64,000 bases of DNA. Source: CAYSGL01 sp964520985. GTDB lineage: Bacteria; Pseudomonadota; Alphaproteobacteria; Micavibrionales; Micavibrionaceae. A program made the position numbers and the translations under genes. A model generated the notes under the pieces. The model ran no database searches and was not told the DNA's origin. It saw only the letters and a program-made list of their open reading frames with translations. Every line of letters begins with the position of its first letter. Positions within the stretch are counted from its first letter, which is position 1. Shown in pieces: positions 26,857-36,722 of the stretch. The stretch covers positions 1,116,001 through 1,180,000 of the forward strand of contig CAZFPB010000001.1 in assembly GCA_964520985.1 (NCBI GenBank), read 5' to 3'.

Positions 26857-28584
26857 GTGACTTCATCGCCAAAATTCAATTCTTTAATGTGTGTCAGCGC
26901 CGTGGCGCTCTGCCTGATGGCGACACCCGCAAACGCCCAACCAGACCCTCAGGCAGGCGTTGCCGACCCAGGCCGCGCCAGCGAAGAATTCCGCGACCAG
27001 CTTTCGATGCCGCAACTCAGCCCGGACATCCAAATCAAGCAGATGGAACTGCTTGGCGCCCCTGCCGGCGCAGACAATATCGTGTTCCGCTTCGGCGGTC
27101 TGCAGGTTGAAGGGAACTCAACCTACAGTCGCGAAGAGCTGGCTGCGATTTACAAAGACAAAATCGGTCAGGACATCACGCTCTCTGATCTCTACCGCAT
27201 CGCCAACGAAATTACCTTGAAATACCGCAACGACGGCTATGTCCTGACACAGGTTGTCGTCCCGCCGCAAACCATTGAATCCGGCCTGCCGCGCGTTCAG
27301 GTTGTAGAAGGCTATATTGATAACGTCACCGTTCAGGCCGATGAAGGCGAAGGCGCGATCGCCCTCGACACCATCCGCAGCTACGCCGGCCAGATCAACA
27401 AAGGCGGCGCACTGAATATCAAAGACATGGAACGCCAGCTCCTGCTGATCAACGACCTGCCGGGTGTGCGCGCCCGCAGCGTAATCTCCCCGTCCACTAC
27501 CACACCGGGCGCAGCCGACCTGCTGGTCATTGTTGAGCGCAAACCGTTTGATGCCCTCGTCACCGCCGATAATTTCGGCAGCCGCTTCCTTGGCGAATGG
27601 CAATTGGGCGGCGCCGCTACTTTAAACTCGCTGCTCGGTATGAACGAAGCCATCTCGGCGCAGGTCGCTTACGCACCGGGCACAGGCTATGAACTCGTCT
27701 ATGGCGGCGTCGGCTATGAACAGCCGATCGGTCCATGGGGCACACGCATTGGCGCCTTCGTCAGCAAAACCAACACCGATCCCGGCTACACACTCAGCCA
27801 GTTCGATGTCCGCGGTAAAGCCGATCTCTACAGCATCAACGTCACCCATCCTTTCATCCGCACCCGCAACGAAAACCTCAAAGGCCGCTTCACCTTTGAC
27901 TGGCGCGATGTGAAAAACAGCAACAACATTGAACCTGATGCCCGTAAAGATGAAATCCGCGCGGCCCGTGCCGGTCTGCAGTATGATTTCCTCGACACGG
28001 TTCTGGGTCTTGCCTTTAACCGCGTGGATCTGGAAGTATCCAAGGGCCTCAGCGTCTTTGGCGCCAGCAAAGAAGGCGACGCCAATATGAGCCGCCCGGA
28101 TGCCGATCCTCAATTCGTCAAGGCGGAGCTGGAATTACAGCGTCTGCAACGCGTGACCAACTCCGTGAACGTGCAACTGACTGGTAAAGGTCAGCTGTCG
28201 GACGGCCCGCTCCTGAGCTCTGAAGAATTTGGGGTTGGCGGCGTTTATTCCGGCCGTGGCTATGACCCATCCGAAATCGTGGGCGACGAAGGCGTTTCGG
28301 GTCAGGTTGAAGTCCAATGGAACAACCCGATCCAGCCTGACGGCCAGATCGTTCAAAAATACCAGCTCTATACCTTCTTCGATATCGGCCGCGTCTGGAA
28401 TGACGATGCCACGACCAGCGATGACAAGCGCGACTCCCTCGCCGCAACCGGTATTGGCGCCCGCGTAAACTTCGCCAGCGATCTGCAGGCCGGCGTCGGT
28501 GTCGCCCTGCCGCTTACCCGCCGCGTTGAGAGCGATGATGACCGCGATCCACGCCTCTACCTGAACGTGAGCAAGAAATTCTAA
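26857..28584 (+). CDS. TpsB, two-partner-secretion transporter (FhaC/ShlB/HMW1B type)
   Basis: A 575-residue outer-membrane transporter. I start it at GTG 26857 because AGGGGGA lies six bases upstream and a clean signal peptide follows (MTSSPKFNSL to PANA); a TTG at 26785 would add 24 residues and spoil it. POTRA domains (about 70-240) include GLQVEGNSTYSREEL and ESGLPRVQVVEGYIDNV. The remainder is a 16-strand barrel with the Omp85/TpsB loop motif RGY in GVYSGRGYDPSEI and a final aromatic, KKF. It should recognise the TPS domains of both giant neighbours and thread them through the barrel without ATP. It is the only TpsB in the window and lies between the two TpsA genes. Confidence 0.94.
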   Translation: MTSSPKFNSLMCVSAVALCLMATPANAQPDPQAGVADPGRASEEFRDQLSMPQLSPDIQIKQMELLGAPAGADNIVFRFGGLQVEGNSTYSREELAAIYKDKIGQDITLSDLYRIANEITLKYRNDGYVLTQVVVPPQTIESGLPRVQVVEGYIDNVTVQADEGEGAIALDTIRSYAGQINKGGALNIKDMERQLLLINDLPGVRARSVISPSTTTPGAADLLVIVERKPFDALVTADNFGSRFLGEWQLGGAATLNSLLGMNEAISAQVAYAPGTGYELVYGGVGYEQPIGPWGTRIGAFVSKTNTDPGYTLSQFDVRGKADLYSINVTHPFIRTRNENLKGRFTFDWRDVKNSNNIEPDARKDEIRAARAGLQYDFLDTVLGLAFNRVDLEVSKGLSVFGASKEGDANMSRPDADPQFVKAELELQRLQRVTNSVNVQLTGKGQLSDGPLLSSEEFGVGGVYSGRGYDPSEIVGDEGVSGQVEVQWNNPIQPDGQIVQKYQLYTFFDIGRVWNDDATTSDDKRDSLAATGIGARVNFASDLQAGVGVALPLTRRVESDDDRDPRLYLNVSKKF

Positions 28585-28611
28585 CCACTTTGGTTAATTA
28601 AGTCTTAAAGG

Positions 28612-28644
28612 CCCCTGCTGACAGCGATGTCACAGGGGTTTTTT
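28612..28644 (+). terminator. Rho-independent terminator after tpsB
   Basis: CCCCTG-c-TGACA pairs with TGTCA-CAGGGG across a GCGA loop with one bulged base, followed by six T. It lies 28 bases after the tpsB stop and before tpsA2, so tpsA2 probably needs its own promoter or read-through. Confidence 0.88.
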
Positions 28645-28796
28645 CATGTCCAGAAACGGACCAATATTATGAATAACCTTTAGTAAATAAAATTTTAATT
28701 TCTCCTGAATATACTTATACTTATGTGTCAACTACCCACTTCATACGGGTGTATTTTTATCCTGCCCCTTTTTCCCGATTTCACGGAAAAGATTTG
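28645..28796 (+). promoter_or_regulatory. tpsA2 upstream region
   Basis: This AT-rich 152-base stretch after the tpsB terminator holds a good -10 candidate TATACT (28710-28715) without a clear -35. The leader continues to an RBS GGAAAAG (28785-28791) before the tpsA2 ATG. An independent promoter is inferred. Confidence 0.4.
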
Positions 28797-31700
28797 ATGA
28801 CGAGAACGGAAAACCGCAAGGCGCGTAAAGCGCCACACTGGAAACGAGTCGCAACGTTTGGAACGTTGGCGATTGGCGTATCCATGCTGCCGTTTTCCCA
28901 GGCGCTGGCGCTTGATGACTACGCTTTGCCAACAGGCGGCAATGTTGTCGGCGGTTCCGCCACAATCAACTACGGCGCGCCGGGTCAACTGGACGTGCAT
29001 CAGTCAACAGACCGCGCCGTCATTGACTGGAGCAGCTTTAACATTGGCAAAAACGCCACGACAGAATTCTACCAGCCGAACGCTGGCTCCCTGACCGTCA
29101 ACCGCGTCACCGGCCCAGGTCAGGATCCTACCCAGATACTTGGCACGATGAAATCAAACGGCACCGTCATGGTGCTCGACCGCAACGGCGTTGTTTTTGG
29201 TCGGGACTCCCGCGTTGATGTCGGCGGCATTATTGCCTCGACTGGCGAAGTCAATACAGCCGCCATCATGAGCGGCAATGGCCCGATCAGCATCAACAAT
29301 GCCAACAGCGGCGCGATCATCAATCACGGCACAATGACCGTTGGCGACGCCGGTCTGGCCGCTTTCGTCGCTCCTACCGTGTCCAACAGCGGCCTTATCC
29401 AGGCAAAAATGGGCCGCGTTTCGCTGGCGTCAGGGAACACGGCCACCGTCGACCTGTATGGTGATGGATTGGTTGAATTGGCTGTAGACACGCCGCTGCA
29501 AAACGCCCTCGTCGAAAACACCGGCACGATCAATGCGCAAGGCGGCACTGTCTTGATGACGGCGGCGGCGGCCAAAAATGTCGTCAACACCGTCATCAAC
29601 ATGTCCGGTATCGTGAACGTCTCTTCTGCCACCGTCAAAGGCGGCAAGATCATTCTCGAAGGCGCGAACACCACAGTGTCTGGCACGCTCGATGCGTCTG
29701 GCAAAACCGGCGGCGGTGAAATCCTCATCGGCGGCGATTATCTCGGGACAGGCACCACGCGCCACGCCGATAAAACGACCATCACCAAAGACGCCGTTAT
29801 TAAAGCCAACACCACCGGCACAAGTGGCGATGGCGGGAAAGTGATCGTCTGGTCGGATAAAGACACGGATTTTTCCGGCTCTATTGAAGCCAAAGGCGGA
29901 TCACTCTCTGGAAACGGCGGTTTTATTGAAACGTCTTCTGCCAAGCACCTCAATGTTGGTCTCGATGCATCGGTCAGCGTTGGTTCGGGCAATCTTCTGG
30001 GCAAGGGCGGCACCTGGCTGATCGATCCCGAAGATATCAGCATTACGGACGCCGGCACTGATGGTAACGCTGGCACCAGCGATATTGCTACCGCGACGAT
30101 CAACAGCACGCTCAATGGCGGCGGTAACGTGACGATCACGACCAACGCTGTGACGGCGGGTAGTGGCGACATCACGATCAATAACGCCAACATTCTTAAA
30201 TCTACGTCGAATAATGATGCGACCCTGACACTTCAGGCTCACCGCAACATTTACATGACAAGCTCCACAATCAACAACACCTCTTCCAATAAACTGAACG
30301 TTGTTTTTAACGCCGACCGGAACGCTGATCAGGATGGGGCAATTTCTGTCTTTAGCAGCTCCATTACCACCAACGGCGGTTATTTCGTCGCAGGCGGCGG
30401 TAGCGGCGCGATTGACTCTGATGGCAATGGCATATTAGGCGACGCTGGAACAGGCGCTGATTTTGTCGCTGCCTACGGAAATGCGTTACTGCCCGTCGCC
30501 ATCAATTATAGCGGCAATTTATCAACGGGCATTGGCAGCATCTATCTGAACGGCGTAGGGGCAAACCTGGCGACCAACTCAAACAATGGCGTCTTCACAG
30601 CCTCTGGCACCATTCAAACCACCACTGGCTCCATAAGTATCAAAGGAACATCCCGAGGTACTACATCCAGCACTGCCAATTACGGCTTTCAGAATGGTGG
30701 CGGCATCATACAAACAGGCAGCGGCAAAATTGATATCGTCGGCAAGAGCACGACAACAGGCACCGGTACAGGCAATTACGGCATCTTTAATCAAGGCACT
30801 ATTAGTTCGACCAGTGGCGCCATAAAACTTGAAGCCACGGGTGGCGCGAGTTCTGGCGGTACCAATGTTGGTTTCCGCATGAGCGCCGGATCCATCAAAA
30901 GCGGCAGCAATACGTTGCAAATAACGGCGATAGCCGGCAGCGGCGTTAATAATGATGACTACGTCATAAGCGGGGGCACGATCGGCGGGGTCGGACAAAG
31001 CGGCGCCATTACGCTGGATGTCGATAAATTCAGCAACAGCGGAACGACCATTACCACTACAGGCACTTTGCTCATCAAACCAAGAACCGCATCCACAACA
31101 ATCGGTCTTGGCGGGGGCGGCGGTACCCTCAACCTGATTGATACCGAGCTCAATTTATTAAATGCAGGCACGCTGATTATTGGCGACAAAGATAATGGTA
31201 CTGGCGACGTCGTTATCGATAGCTGGGATCTATACCTGCCCGCTAAAACGCACAATATTGAGGTTTACGGCAACGATATCACCGTGCAGGACACCGATGC
31301 GACGGCTGGTGTTGATTACGGCATTAGTCTAGGCACAGGCAACTTACTCTTGCAGGCGCGCGACAATGGCGGGGATGCGGGTACACTCCTGCTCAACGCC
31401 GCCATCAACAAATTAATTGCCGGATCATCCACGGTCAATCTTCGGGCCGATCAGGACGTTGTGATGAACGCCGCCAACCTGATCGCGACGACCGGGTCTT
31501 TCAATGTCCTGATTAATTCGGACAGAAATGCCGATGGCGTCGGCGGTGTCTTGATCGAATCTTCGACCGTGCGCACGAACGGCGGTCACTTTGTTATCGG
31601 TGGCGGCGCCAACGGCGCGATCGATACGGATGCCAACGGCATTCTGGGTGATGCCGGAACCGGCCTTGATAATACGGCTACCGGTGCTTTGGTTACAACA

Positions 31701-34700
31701 GCTTCCGATACCAGCGGCGGCGGCATCGGTATTTATCTGAAATCGGCGCTGATTGAAACCCAAGCCGGGCAGATGGCTCTCAAAGGGAACGGTCGTAATG
31801 ATGCAAGTTTAAACTCAGGTGGCATCACATTAACCACCGGCTCCGTTCTGCGCTCCACTTCCGGCAGTATCAAAATAAACGGAAAAGGACAATCTACCCA
31901 CAATGGCACAGCCGTTTCGCGCGGCGTGGCTATTGGATCAAGTTCCTTGATTGAGTCTACGAGCGGCAACATTACGATTGTCGGTCAAGGCAGCACCAAT
32001 TCTACCGGCAATGACAATTTCGGCGTCAGCCTGACAGGCGGATCCGATATTACCATGCTGGGAAATGGTGCCATTCATATTCAGGGCACCGGCGGTACCG
32101 GCATTAATGGCGATGGTATCCGCATCGAAGATAGCGGCACAACCGTGACCAGCCAGAATGGATCGATTACATTGACCGGTACGGGCGGCGGATCGTCTGT
32201 CACGGCCATTGATGGCGTGCTGATCAACAACGGCGCCCTGGTTGAATCCAAAGGGGCAGGAAACATCACTATTGTCGGAACCGCGCCTAATGTTGCCGGA
32301 GGCCATTTTGGCACGCGGATTCTCAGCAGCGAGATATTGGCCAGTGGCGGCGCGAATATTAACGTGACGGGCACCGGCACTACCGGGAATGATATTAAGC
32401 TTGAAGGTACAGGCAAACTGACAACAAGCGGCGGTGGAAACACCGGCTCCATTACAGTCAACACAGATTCTATCGTCATTGATCCGACAGCGAACATTAC
32501 CTCTGCCAAAGATTTAATCATCAAAACCCGTACAGCAGCCACGACAATCGGCTTGGGCGGCGGCGCCGGTACGCTGAACCTGGATGACGCCGAACTTGGC
32601 CGCCTCTCCGCTGCGCGCCTGATTATCGGCGATAACGTCAACGGCACCGGCGATGTCACCATCGACAGCTGGGATCTGTCCGGAAAAAATTACTCTGTCG
32701 AAGTGTACGGCAATGATATTACAGTGAATGATACCGATGCCACAGTCGGCGTCGATTACGGCATTAATCTCGGCACTGGCAACCTGCTCATGCATGCGCG
32801 CGACAACGCGGCCATTGATCTCGGAGAACTAACGTTTAACGCCGGCATCAAAAAAGCCATTGCCGGTCATTCCATGCTGGATTTGCGCGCCGACAGAAAT
32901 ATCAACATATATACGGCCTCTAATATGACGGCCACGACTGGCTCGTTCGATGTGATCTTCAATGCCGATCGCGACGCCGATCAGGATGGCGCCTTTGCTA
33001 TTTTCAATTCCACTGTTACAACCAATGGCGGCAAAATCATTGTCGGCGGGGGTAGCGGCGCGCTTGGCGGCGCCAACGGTATTCTGGGCGATGGCGATGG
33101 TACGGGTGCCGATGATGTGATGGCGGTGGGAAATATTGACCGTCGCCAAGGCATCGCGATGGATAACTCAACCTTCTCGACAGGGGCTGGCAATGTTTAT
33201 CTATCCGGCAAAGGTTTTTCCACCAGCAATACCAGCCTGAACGGTATCGGACTCTTTAACGCATCTAAAATATTGACGACTAATGGCTCTGTTAAATTAG
33301 TGGGTACAGCCGGTAATGGAGGCACGGGATCGTCCGCCGGTATTTTGATGAATATCGGCACATTAATAGAGACACAAACAGGCGGTATTTCACTCAAAGG
33401 CACGTCAGGTACAACGACGGCAGGCGTTAACAACCACGGTATTTACTTCAACGCCGCCACTATACGATCAACAGGAACGGGCCCTACACTCGGCGAAATT
33501 CTGATTCACGGGATCGGCCAAGTAGGCTTTGCCAGCGGATCCTATAACTACACGAACGGTTCGCTGATTAGCTCCATAGATGCCAATATCAAATCAATGG
33601 CCACCACACTGGCAAATACGACATCTACGCTGTCTAGCTGGTTGGGCTTTACAATTCAATCGACAGGCGCGGGTAATGTCACGATTGATCAAGGCACCGT
33701 CTCAGGATCGAGCATGACATCCGCCACAAATGGCACAGCGCGTATTACGGCAAACACAGGCGATGTGACGATCATCACTGACAGAATTACCTTGAATAAT
33801 TATGTCGACGTCAACCAGAACGCCATATTTGATGCGGGCGATCTGGCCATCTCGGATAGTATTTCCAGCGCAAGCGGCAATGTGCGCATTAAAACATCGG
33901 CTGCGACTACGGGCATCACGCTCGGCAATGCCACTGGCGGTCTGGCGATTTCAGATGTTGCTCTTAGCACTTTATCGGCTGGTAATAAACTGATTATCGG
34001 AAATGACAACCCGATCAATGATGTCACTATTGATAGCTGGGACATGTCTGGCAAAACGCATGATGTGGAAATTTACGGTAACGACATCACCGTGCAGGAT
34101 ACAGACGCCACAGCAGGTGTCGATTACGGCATTAAACTCGGCACAGGCGATCTGATGATTCACGCGCGTGATAACGCCGCCGTTGATCTGGGTGTCCTCA
34201 CCCTGAATGCCGCGATCAATAAACTGGCTGCCGGTCATTCCAAAGTTGATCTGCGCGCTGATGAAAATATCATCGTCAACTCTGGAAATATTATCGCCAA
34301 TAATGGCAGCTCATTTGATCTCATTATAAATGCAGACCGTGATGCTGACAATAACGGAAGAACTGCGATCAACTCAGCCACAATCAATACTGGCGGTGGA
34401 TATTTTGTCGCCGGTGGGGGCGCAGGCACTGTTGATTCTGATGGAAATGGGATTCTAGGAGATGCTGGAAATGGTGCTGACATGGTTTCCATGTGGGGCG
34501 TTGGAGAAATAGGCTTCCTGCTTGCCACATCCAGTTTGAATACAGGTGCAGGCGCTGCCGTTATTAACGCGAACACGACAAATTCTGACGCAATGGATTA
34601 CGGAATCAGAATTCTGACTTCCTCTCTTGCGACCACGACGGGAGATATCATTTTCCGCGGCGAAGTACATAATGCCGTACAGAATTTCTCTCATGGCATT

Positions 34701-36722
34701 CAGATCTCCCATGATGGCGTTGTACAAACCAACACAGGAAAAATTACCTTTACTGGCAGAGGCAGCAGCAACCTCGCCTACAACGGCAGCGCTGGCATTG
34801 CCCTATATAGCGGTAGCAAAATACTCACAAACGGCAATGGCTCCATAACATTGAATGCCTATGGAAACACTAATGCTGGCAATCTTATCGACATGGCTGT
34901 TGGCGCCAATATGATAGGCGGAAGCAATGCGAGCGGCAGTATTTTTATCAATACCGATAGTGTGGCTTTTGAAGATGGCAACATTCAGACATCTGGCAAT
35001 GTGTATCTTACACCGACGACAGCGTCTACTCACATATCGATTGGAAGCAATACAGGCCCTGCGTCTCATAATCCCGGCATACTAACGCTTAATGATTCAG
35101 AAGCTGCCGCTTTCAGAGCCGGCACATTTATTATAGGCGATTCCGTAAATGGCACAGGCGATGTAACCATCGACAGCTGGGATCTCTCCGGCAAGACGCA
35201 TAATGTCGAAATATACGGGAATGATATCATCATCGCGTCGGGAACAGGCTTACAAAATAATTCCAACAACAGCGTTATCTTAACAGCGCAAGATTTGATC
35301 GATGTGAATGGCAGCATCGATCTCGACGGCGCGCTGACGCTTAATGCCGGAAACGCCATCAATATTGCCGATGCAGACATCGTTGCAAACGGCATTACAG
35401 CGGATCAGCCCTTAACGTATGACGGGACAGCCGGAACAAGCCGCACGCTAAACTCTGGTACAGGCACGCTCATGCTCTTCGGCGCAACGGCAGGCGACCG
35501 TAACCTCACCCTGATCGGCGATAACATGACGCTGGCCGGTGCCATCACCACGGGCGCCGGACGCACGTTAACCGCGCGCGCCTTTACCAACAGCCGTGAT
35601 ATTATATTAGGTGGCGGCGCGGGTGGATTGAACCTGAACGATACAGAGCTTTCCTACCTGCAAAGCGGCGGCCTGCTGACTATCGGCACGCAAAGCACAG
35701 GCACAGGCGCCCTCACCGTCAACAGCGCCGCTTTCGCGCGCGATATCGCTCTCTATGGCGGCAATACAATTCTGAACGGTCTCAGCTCTACCGGTAAAAT
35801 CCTCGTCGCCTCCCAAGGCGCAGGCAACGATATTACTTTGACCCATGATGTCGTGTCCGATGCCACAGGCGATGCGATCATTCTGGCCAGCGCCGATGAT
35901 TTCTTCAACAACGCAGCCTCTGCGGGTAACGCCCTGCGCGCAACCAACGTCAATGGACGCTGGCTCGTCTATTCGGAACGCATGGATCAGAATACGCGCG
36001 GCGGACTGATGCCACACGCATCGGAGTTTGGCGTTTCTTATCCTACGGCAGCCGCCGGCACGGGCAACCGCCTGATTTATTCATCGAGTACGCGCCCTGA
36101 ACTAACCTTGAAAGTAAATGATGGCAGCGTCGCGTATGGTGGCGCCTACGTACCCGGCAGCGCCAGCTATACCATCACCGGCGGCTTTGTAACGGGCGAT
36201 ACCGCTTCAAATATCGGCCTCACCGGTGACATGACATATGCAACCACCTACATCGCGGGCACGACCCAACCATCTGGCACACCGTATGCCGGCATGATTA
36301 CCGGAACGGGCATTGGCACACTGGCATCGGCATTGGGTTATAGTTTCAGCCCAACTATTACGGCTGGTGCCCTGACGGTGACAGGTGTCGTGCCGCCCCC
36401 TCCAACACCGCCGACACCAACACCTACGTCTCCTGTCGTGAGCGATGCGCTGTGGAAACTGCCGCCGATCGTGAATTACTATTCCAACATGCCTAAAGTC
36501 AGCACAACATACACCGAGTCTCTGCCAAGCATGACGGACATGCTGAATTTTGCCCATGATACGAATATGAGTATTCTCGGCAGCGATGTCATAGAAACAG
36601 AAATAGAACCTGCTGCAGGCGATCTACAAACAGCTACGGAAGTGCAAGCCAACCTCTTTGCGCCAGACAGTGCAACCTGCCTTGTCGTCGATGGCGCCAA
36701 CGGCGGCTGTTTTATCTATTAA
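28797..36722 (+). CDS. Giant two-partner-secretion exoprotein TpsA2 with haemagglutinin-like repeats and MBG domain
   Basis: A 2641-residue exoprotein from ATG 28797 (RBS GGAAAAG; an upstream GTG at 28725 is less likely). A long basic signal peptide (about 1-40, ending QALA) precedes a TPS domain (about 42-300) whose core, VMVLDRNGVVFGRDSR, nearly matches TpsA1. The passenger is beta-rich, with about four degenerate repeats of 380-480 residues. Each carries NADR-NADQDG-like and DSDGNGILGD acidic motifs and GDVTIDSWDLSGK. Near 2430-2530 is an MBG-like domain (VAYGGAYVPGSASYT), then a Pro/Thr linker. The only cysteines are Cys2628 and Cys2638, three residues before the end, suggesting a disulfide loop for anchoring. 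Its stop overlaps that of the convergent RND permease. Role in adhesion is inferred. Confidence 0.92.
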   Translation: MTRTENRKARKAPHWKRVATFGTLAIGVSMLPFSQALALDDYALPTGGNVVGGSATINYGAPGQLDVHQSTDRAVIDWSSFNIGKNATTEFYQPNAGSLTVNRVTGPGQDPTQILGTMKSNGTVMVLDRNGVVFGRDSRVDVGGIIASTGEVNTAAIMSGNGPISINNANSGAIINHGTMTVGDAGLAAFVAPTVSNSGLIQAKMGRVSLASGNTATVDLYGDGLVELAVDTPLQNALVENTGTINAQGGTVLMTAAAAKNVVNTVINMSGIVNVSSATVKGGKIILEGANTTVSGTLDASGKTGGGEILIGGDYLGTGTTRHADKTTITKDAVIKANTTGTSGDGGKVIVWSDKDTDFSGSIEAKGGSLSGNGGFIETSSAKHLNVGLDASVSVGSGNLLGKGGTWLIDPEDISITDAGTDGNAGTSDIATATINSTLNGGGNVTITTNAVTAGSGDITINNANILKSTSNNDATLTLQAHRNIYMTSSTINNTSSNKLNVVFNADRNADQDGAISVFSSSITTNGGYFVAGGGSGAIDSDGNGILGDAGTGADFVAAYGNALLPVAINYSGNLSTGIGSIYLNGVGANLATNSNNGVFTASGTIQTTTGSISIKGTSRGTTSSTANYGFQNGGGIIQTGSGKIDIVGKSTTTGTGTGNYGIFNQGTISSTSGAIKLEATGGASSGGTNVGFRMSAGSIKSGSNTLQITAIAGSGVNNDDYVISGGTIGGVGQSGAITLDVDKFSNSGTTITTTGTLLIKPRTASTTIGLGGGGGTLNLIDTELNLLNAGTLIIGDKDNGTGDVVIDSWDLYLPAKTHNIEVYGNDITVQDTDATAGVDYGISLGTGNLLLQARDNGGDAGTLLLNAAINKLIAGSSTVNLRADQDVVMNAANLIATTGSFNVLINSDRNADGVGGVLIESSTVRTNGGHFVIGGGANGAIDTDANGILGDAGTGLDNTATGALVTTASDTSGGGIGIYLKSALIETQAGQMALKGNGRNDASLNSGGITLTTGSVLRSTSGSIKINGKGQSTHNGTAVSRGVAIGSSSLIESTSGNITIVGQGSTNSTGNDNFGVSLTGGSDITMLGNGAIHIQGTGGTGINGDGIRIEDSGTTVTSQNGSITLTGTGGGSSVTAIDGVLINNGALVESKGAGNITIVGTAPNVAGGHFGTRILSSEILASGGANINVTGTGTTGNDIKLEGTGKLTTSGGGNTGSITVNTDSIVIDPTANITSAKDLIIKTRTAATTIGLGGGAGTLNLDDAELGRLSAARLIIGDNVNGTGDVTIDSWDLSGKNYSVEVYGNDITVNDTDATVGVDYGINLGTGNLLMHARDNAAIDLGELTFNAGIKKAIAGHSMLDLRADRNINIYTASNMTATTGSFDVIFNADRDADQDGAFAIFNSTVTTNGGKIIVGGGSGALGGANGILGDGDGTGADDVMAVGNIDRRQGIAMDNSTFSTGAGNVYLSGKGFSTSNTSLNGIGLFNASKILTTNGSVKLVGTAGNGGTGSSAGILMNIGTLIETQTGGISLKGTSGTTTAGVNNHGIYFNAATIRSTGTGPTLGEILIHGIGQVGFASGSYNYTNGSLISSIDANIKSMATTLANTTSTLSSWLGFTIQSTGAGNVTIDQGTVSGSSMTSATNGTARITANTGDVTIITDRITLNNYVDVNQNAIFDAGDLAISDSISSASGNVRIKTSAATTGITLGNATGGLAISDVALSTLSAGNKLIIGNDNPINDVTIDSWDMSGKTHDVEIYGNDITVQDTDATAGVDYGIKLGTGDLMIHARDNAAVDLGVLTLNAAINKLAAGHSKVDLRADENIIVNSGNIIANNGSSFDLIINADRDADNNGRTAINSATINTGGGYFVAGGGAGTVDSDGNGILGDAGNGADMVSMWGVGEIGFLLATSSLNTGAGAAVINANTTNSDAMDYGIRILTSSLATTTGDIIFRGEVHNAVQNFSHGIQISHDGVVQTNTGKITFTGRGSSNLAYNGSAGIALYSGSKILTNGNGSITLNAYGNTNAGNLIDMAVGANMIGGSNASGSIFINTDSVAFEDGNIQTSGNVYLTPTTASTHISIGSNTGPASHNPGILTLNDSEAAAFRAGTFIIGDSVNGTGDVTIDSWDLSGKTHNVEIYGNDIIIASGTGLQNNSNNSVILTAQDLIDVNGSIDLDGALTLNAGNAINIADADIVANGITADQPLTYDGTAGTSRTLNSGTGTLMLFGATAGDRNLTLIGDNMTLAGAITTGAGRTLTARAFTNSRDIILGGGAGGLNLNDTELSYLQSGGLLTIGTQSTGTGALTVNSAAFARDIALYGGNTILNGLSSTGKILVASQGAGNDITLTHDVVSDATGDAIILASADDFFNNAASAGNALRATNVNGRWLVYSERMDQNTRGGLMPHASEFGVSYPTAAAGTGNRLIYSSSTRPELTLKVNDGSVAYGGAYVPGSASYTITGGFVTGDTASNIGLTGDMTYATTYIAGTTQPSGTPYAGMITGTGIGTLASALGYSFSPTITAGALTVTGVVPPPPTPPTPTPTSPVVSDALWKLPPIVNYYSNMPKVSTTYTESLPSMTDMLNFAHDTNMSILGSDVIETEIEPAAGDLQTATEVQANLFAPDSATCLVVDGANGGCFIY
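30309..35470 (+). repeat. Four long degenerate repeats in tpsA2
   Basis: The marker NADRNADQDG or a variant occurs near 30309, 31518, 32962 and 34329, with spacings of about 1209, 1444 and 1367 bases. The marker GDVTIDSWDL occurs near 31215, 32656, 34022 and 35162. Each unit runs from the acidic motif through a variable GSI/GTG-rich part to IIGDxxNGTGDVTIDSWD and VxVYGNDITV. The DxDxDG and DSDGNG stretches look like calcium-binding loops. Confidence 0.8.

Noticed and set aside
29120..36200. Many minus-strand open frames across tpsA2
   Set aside because: Shadows of the Gly/Thr/Asn-rich repeat codons; no start context, no operon structure and no recognisable domain.
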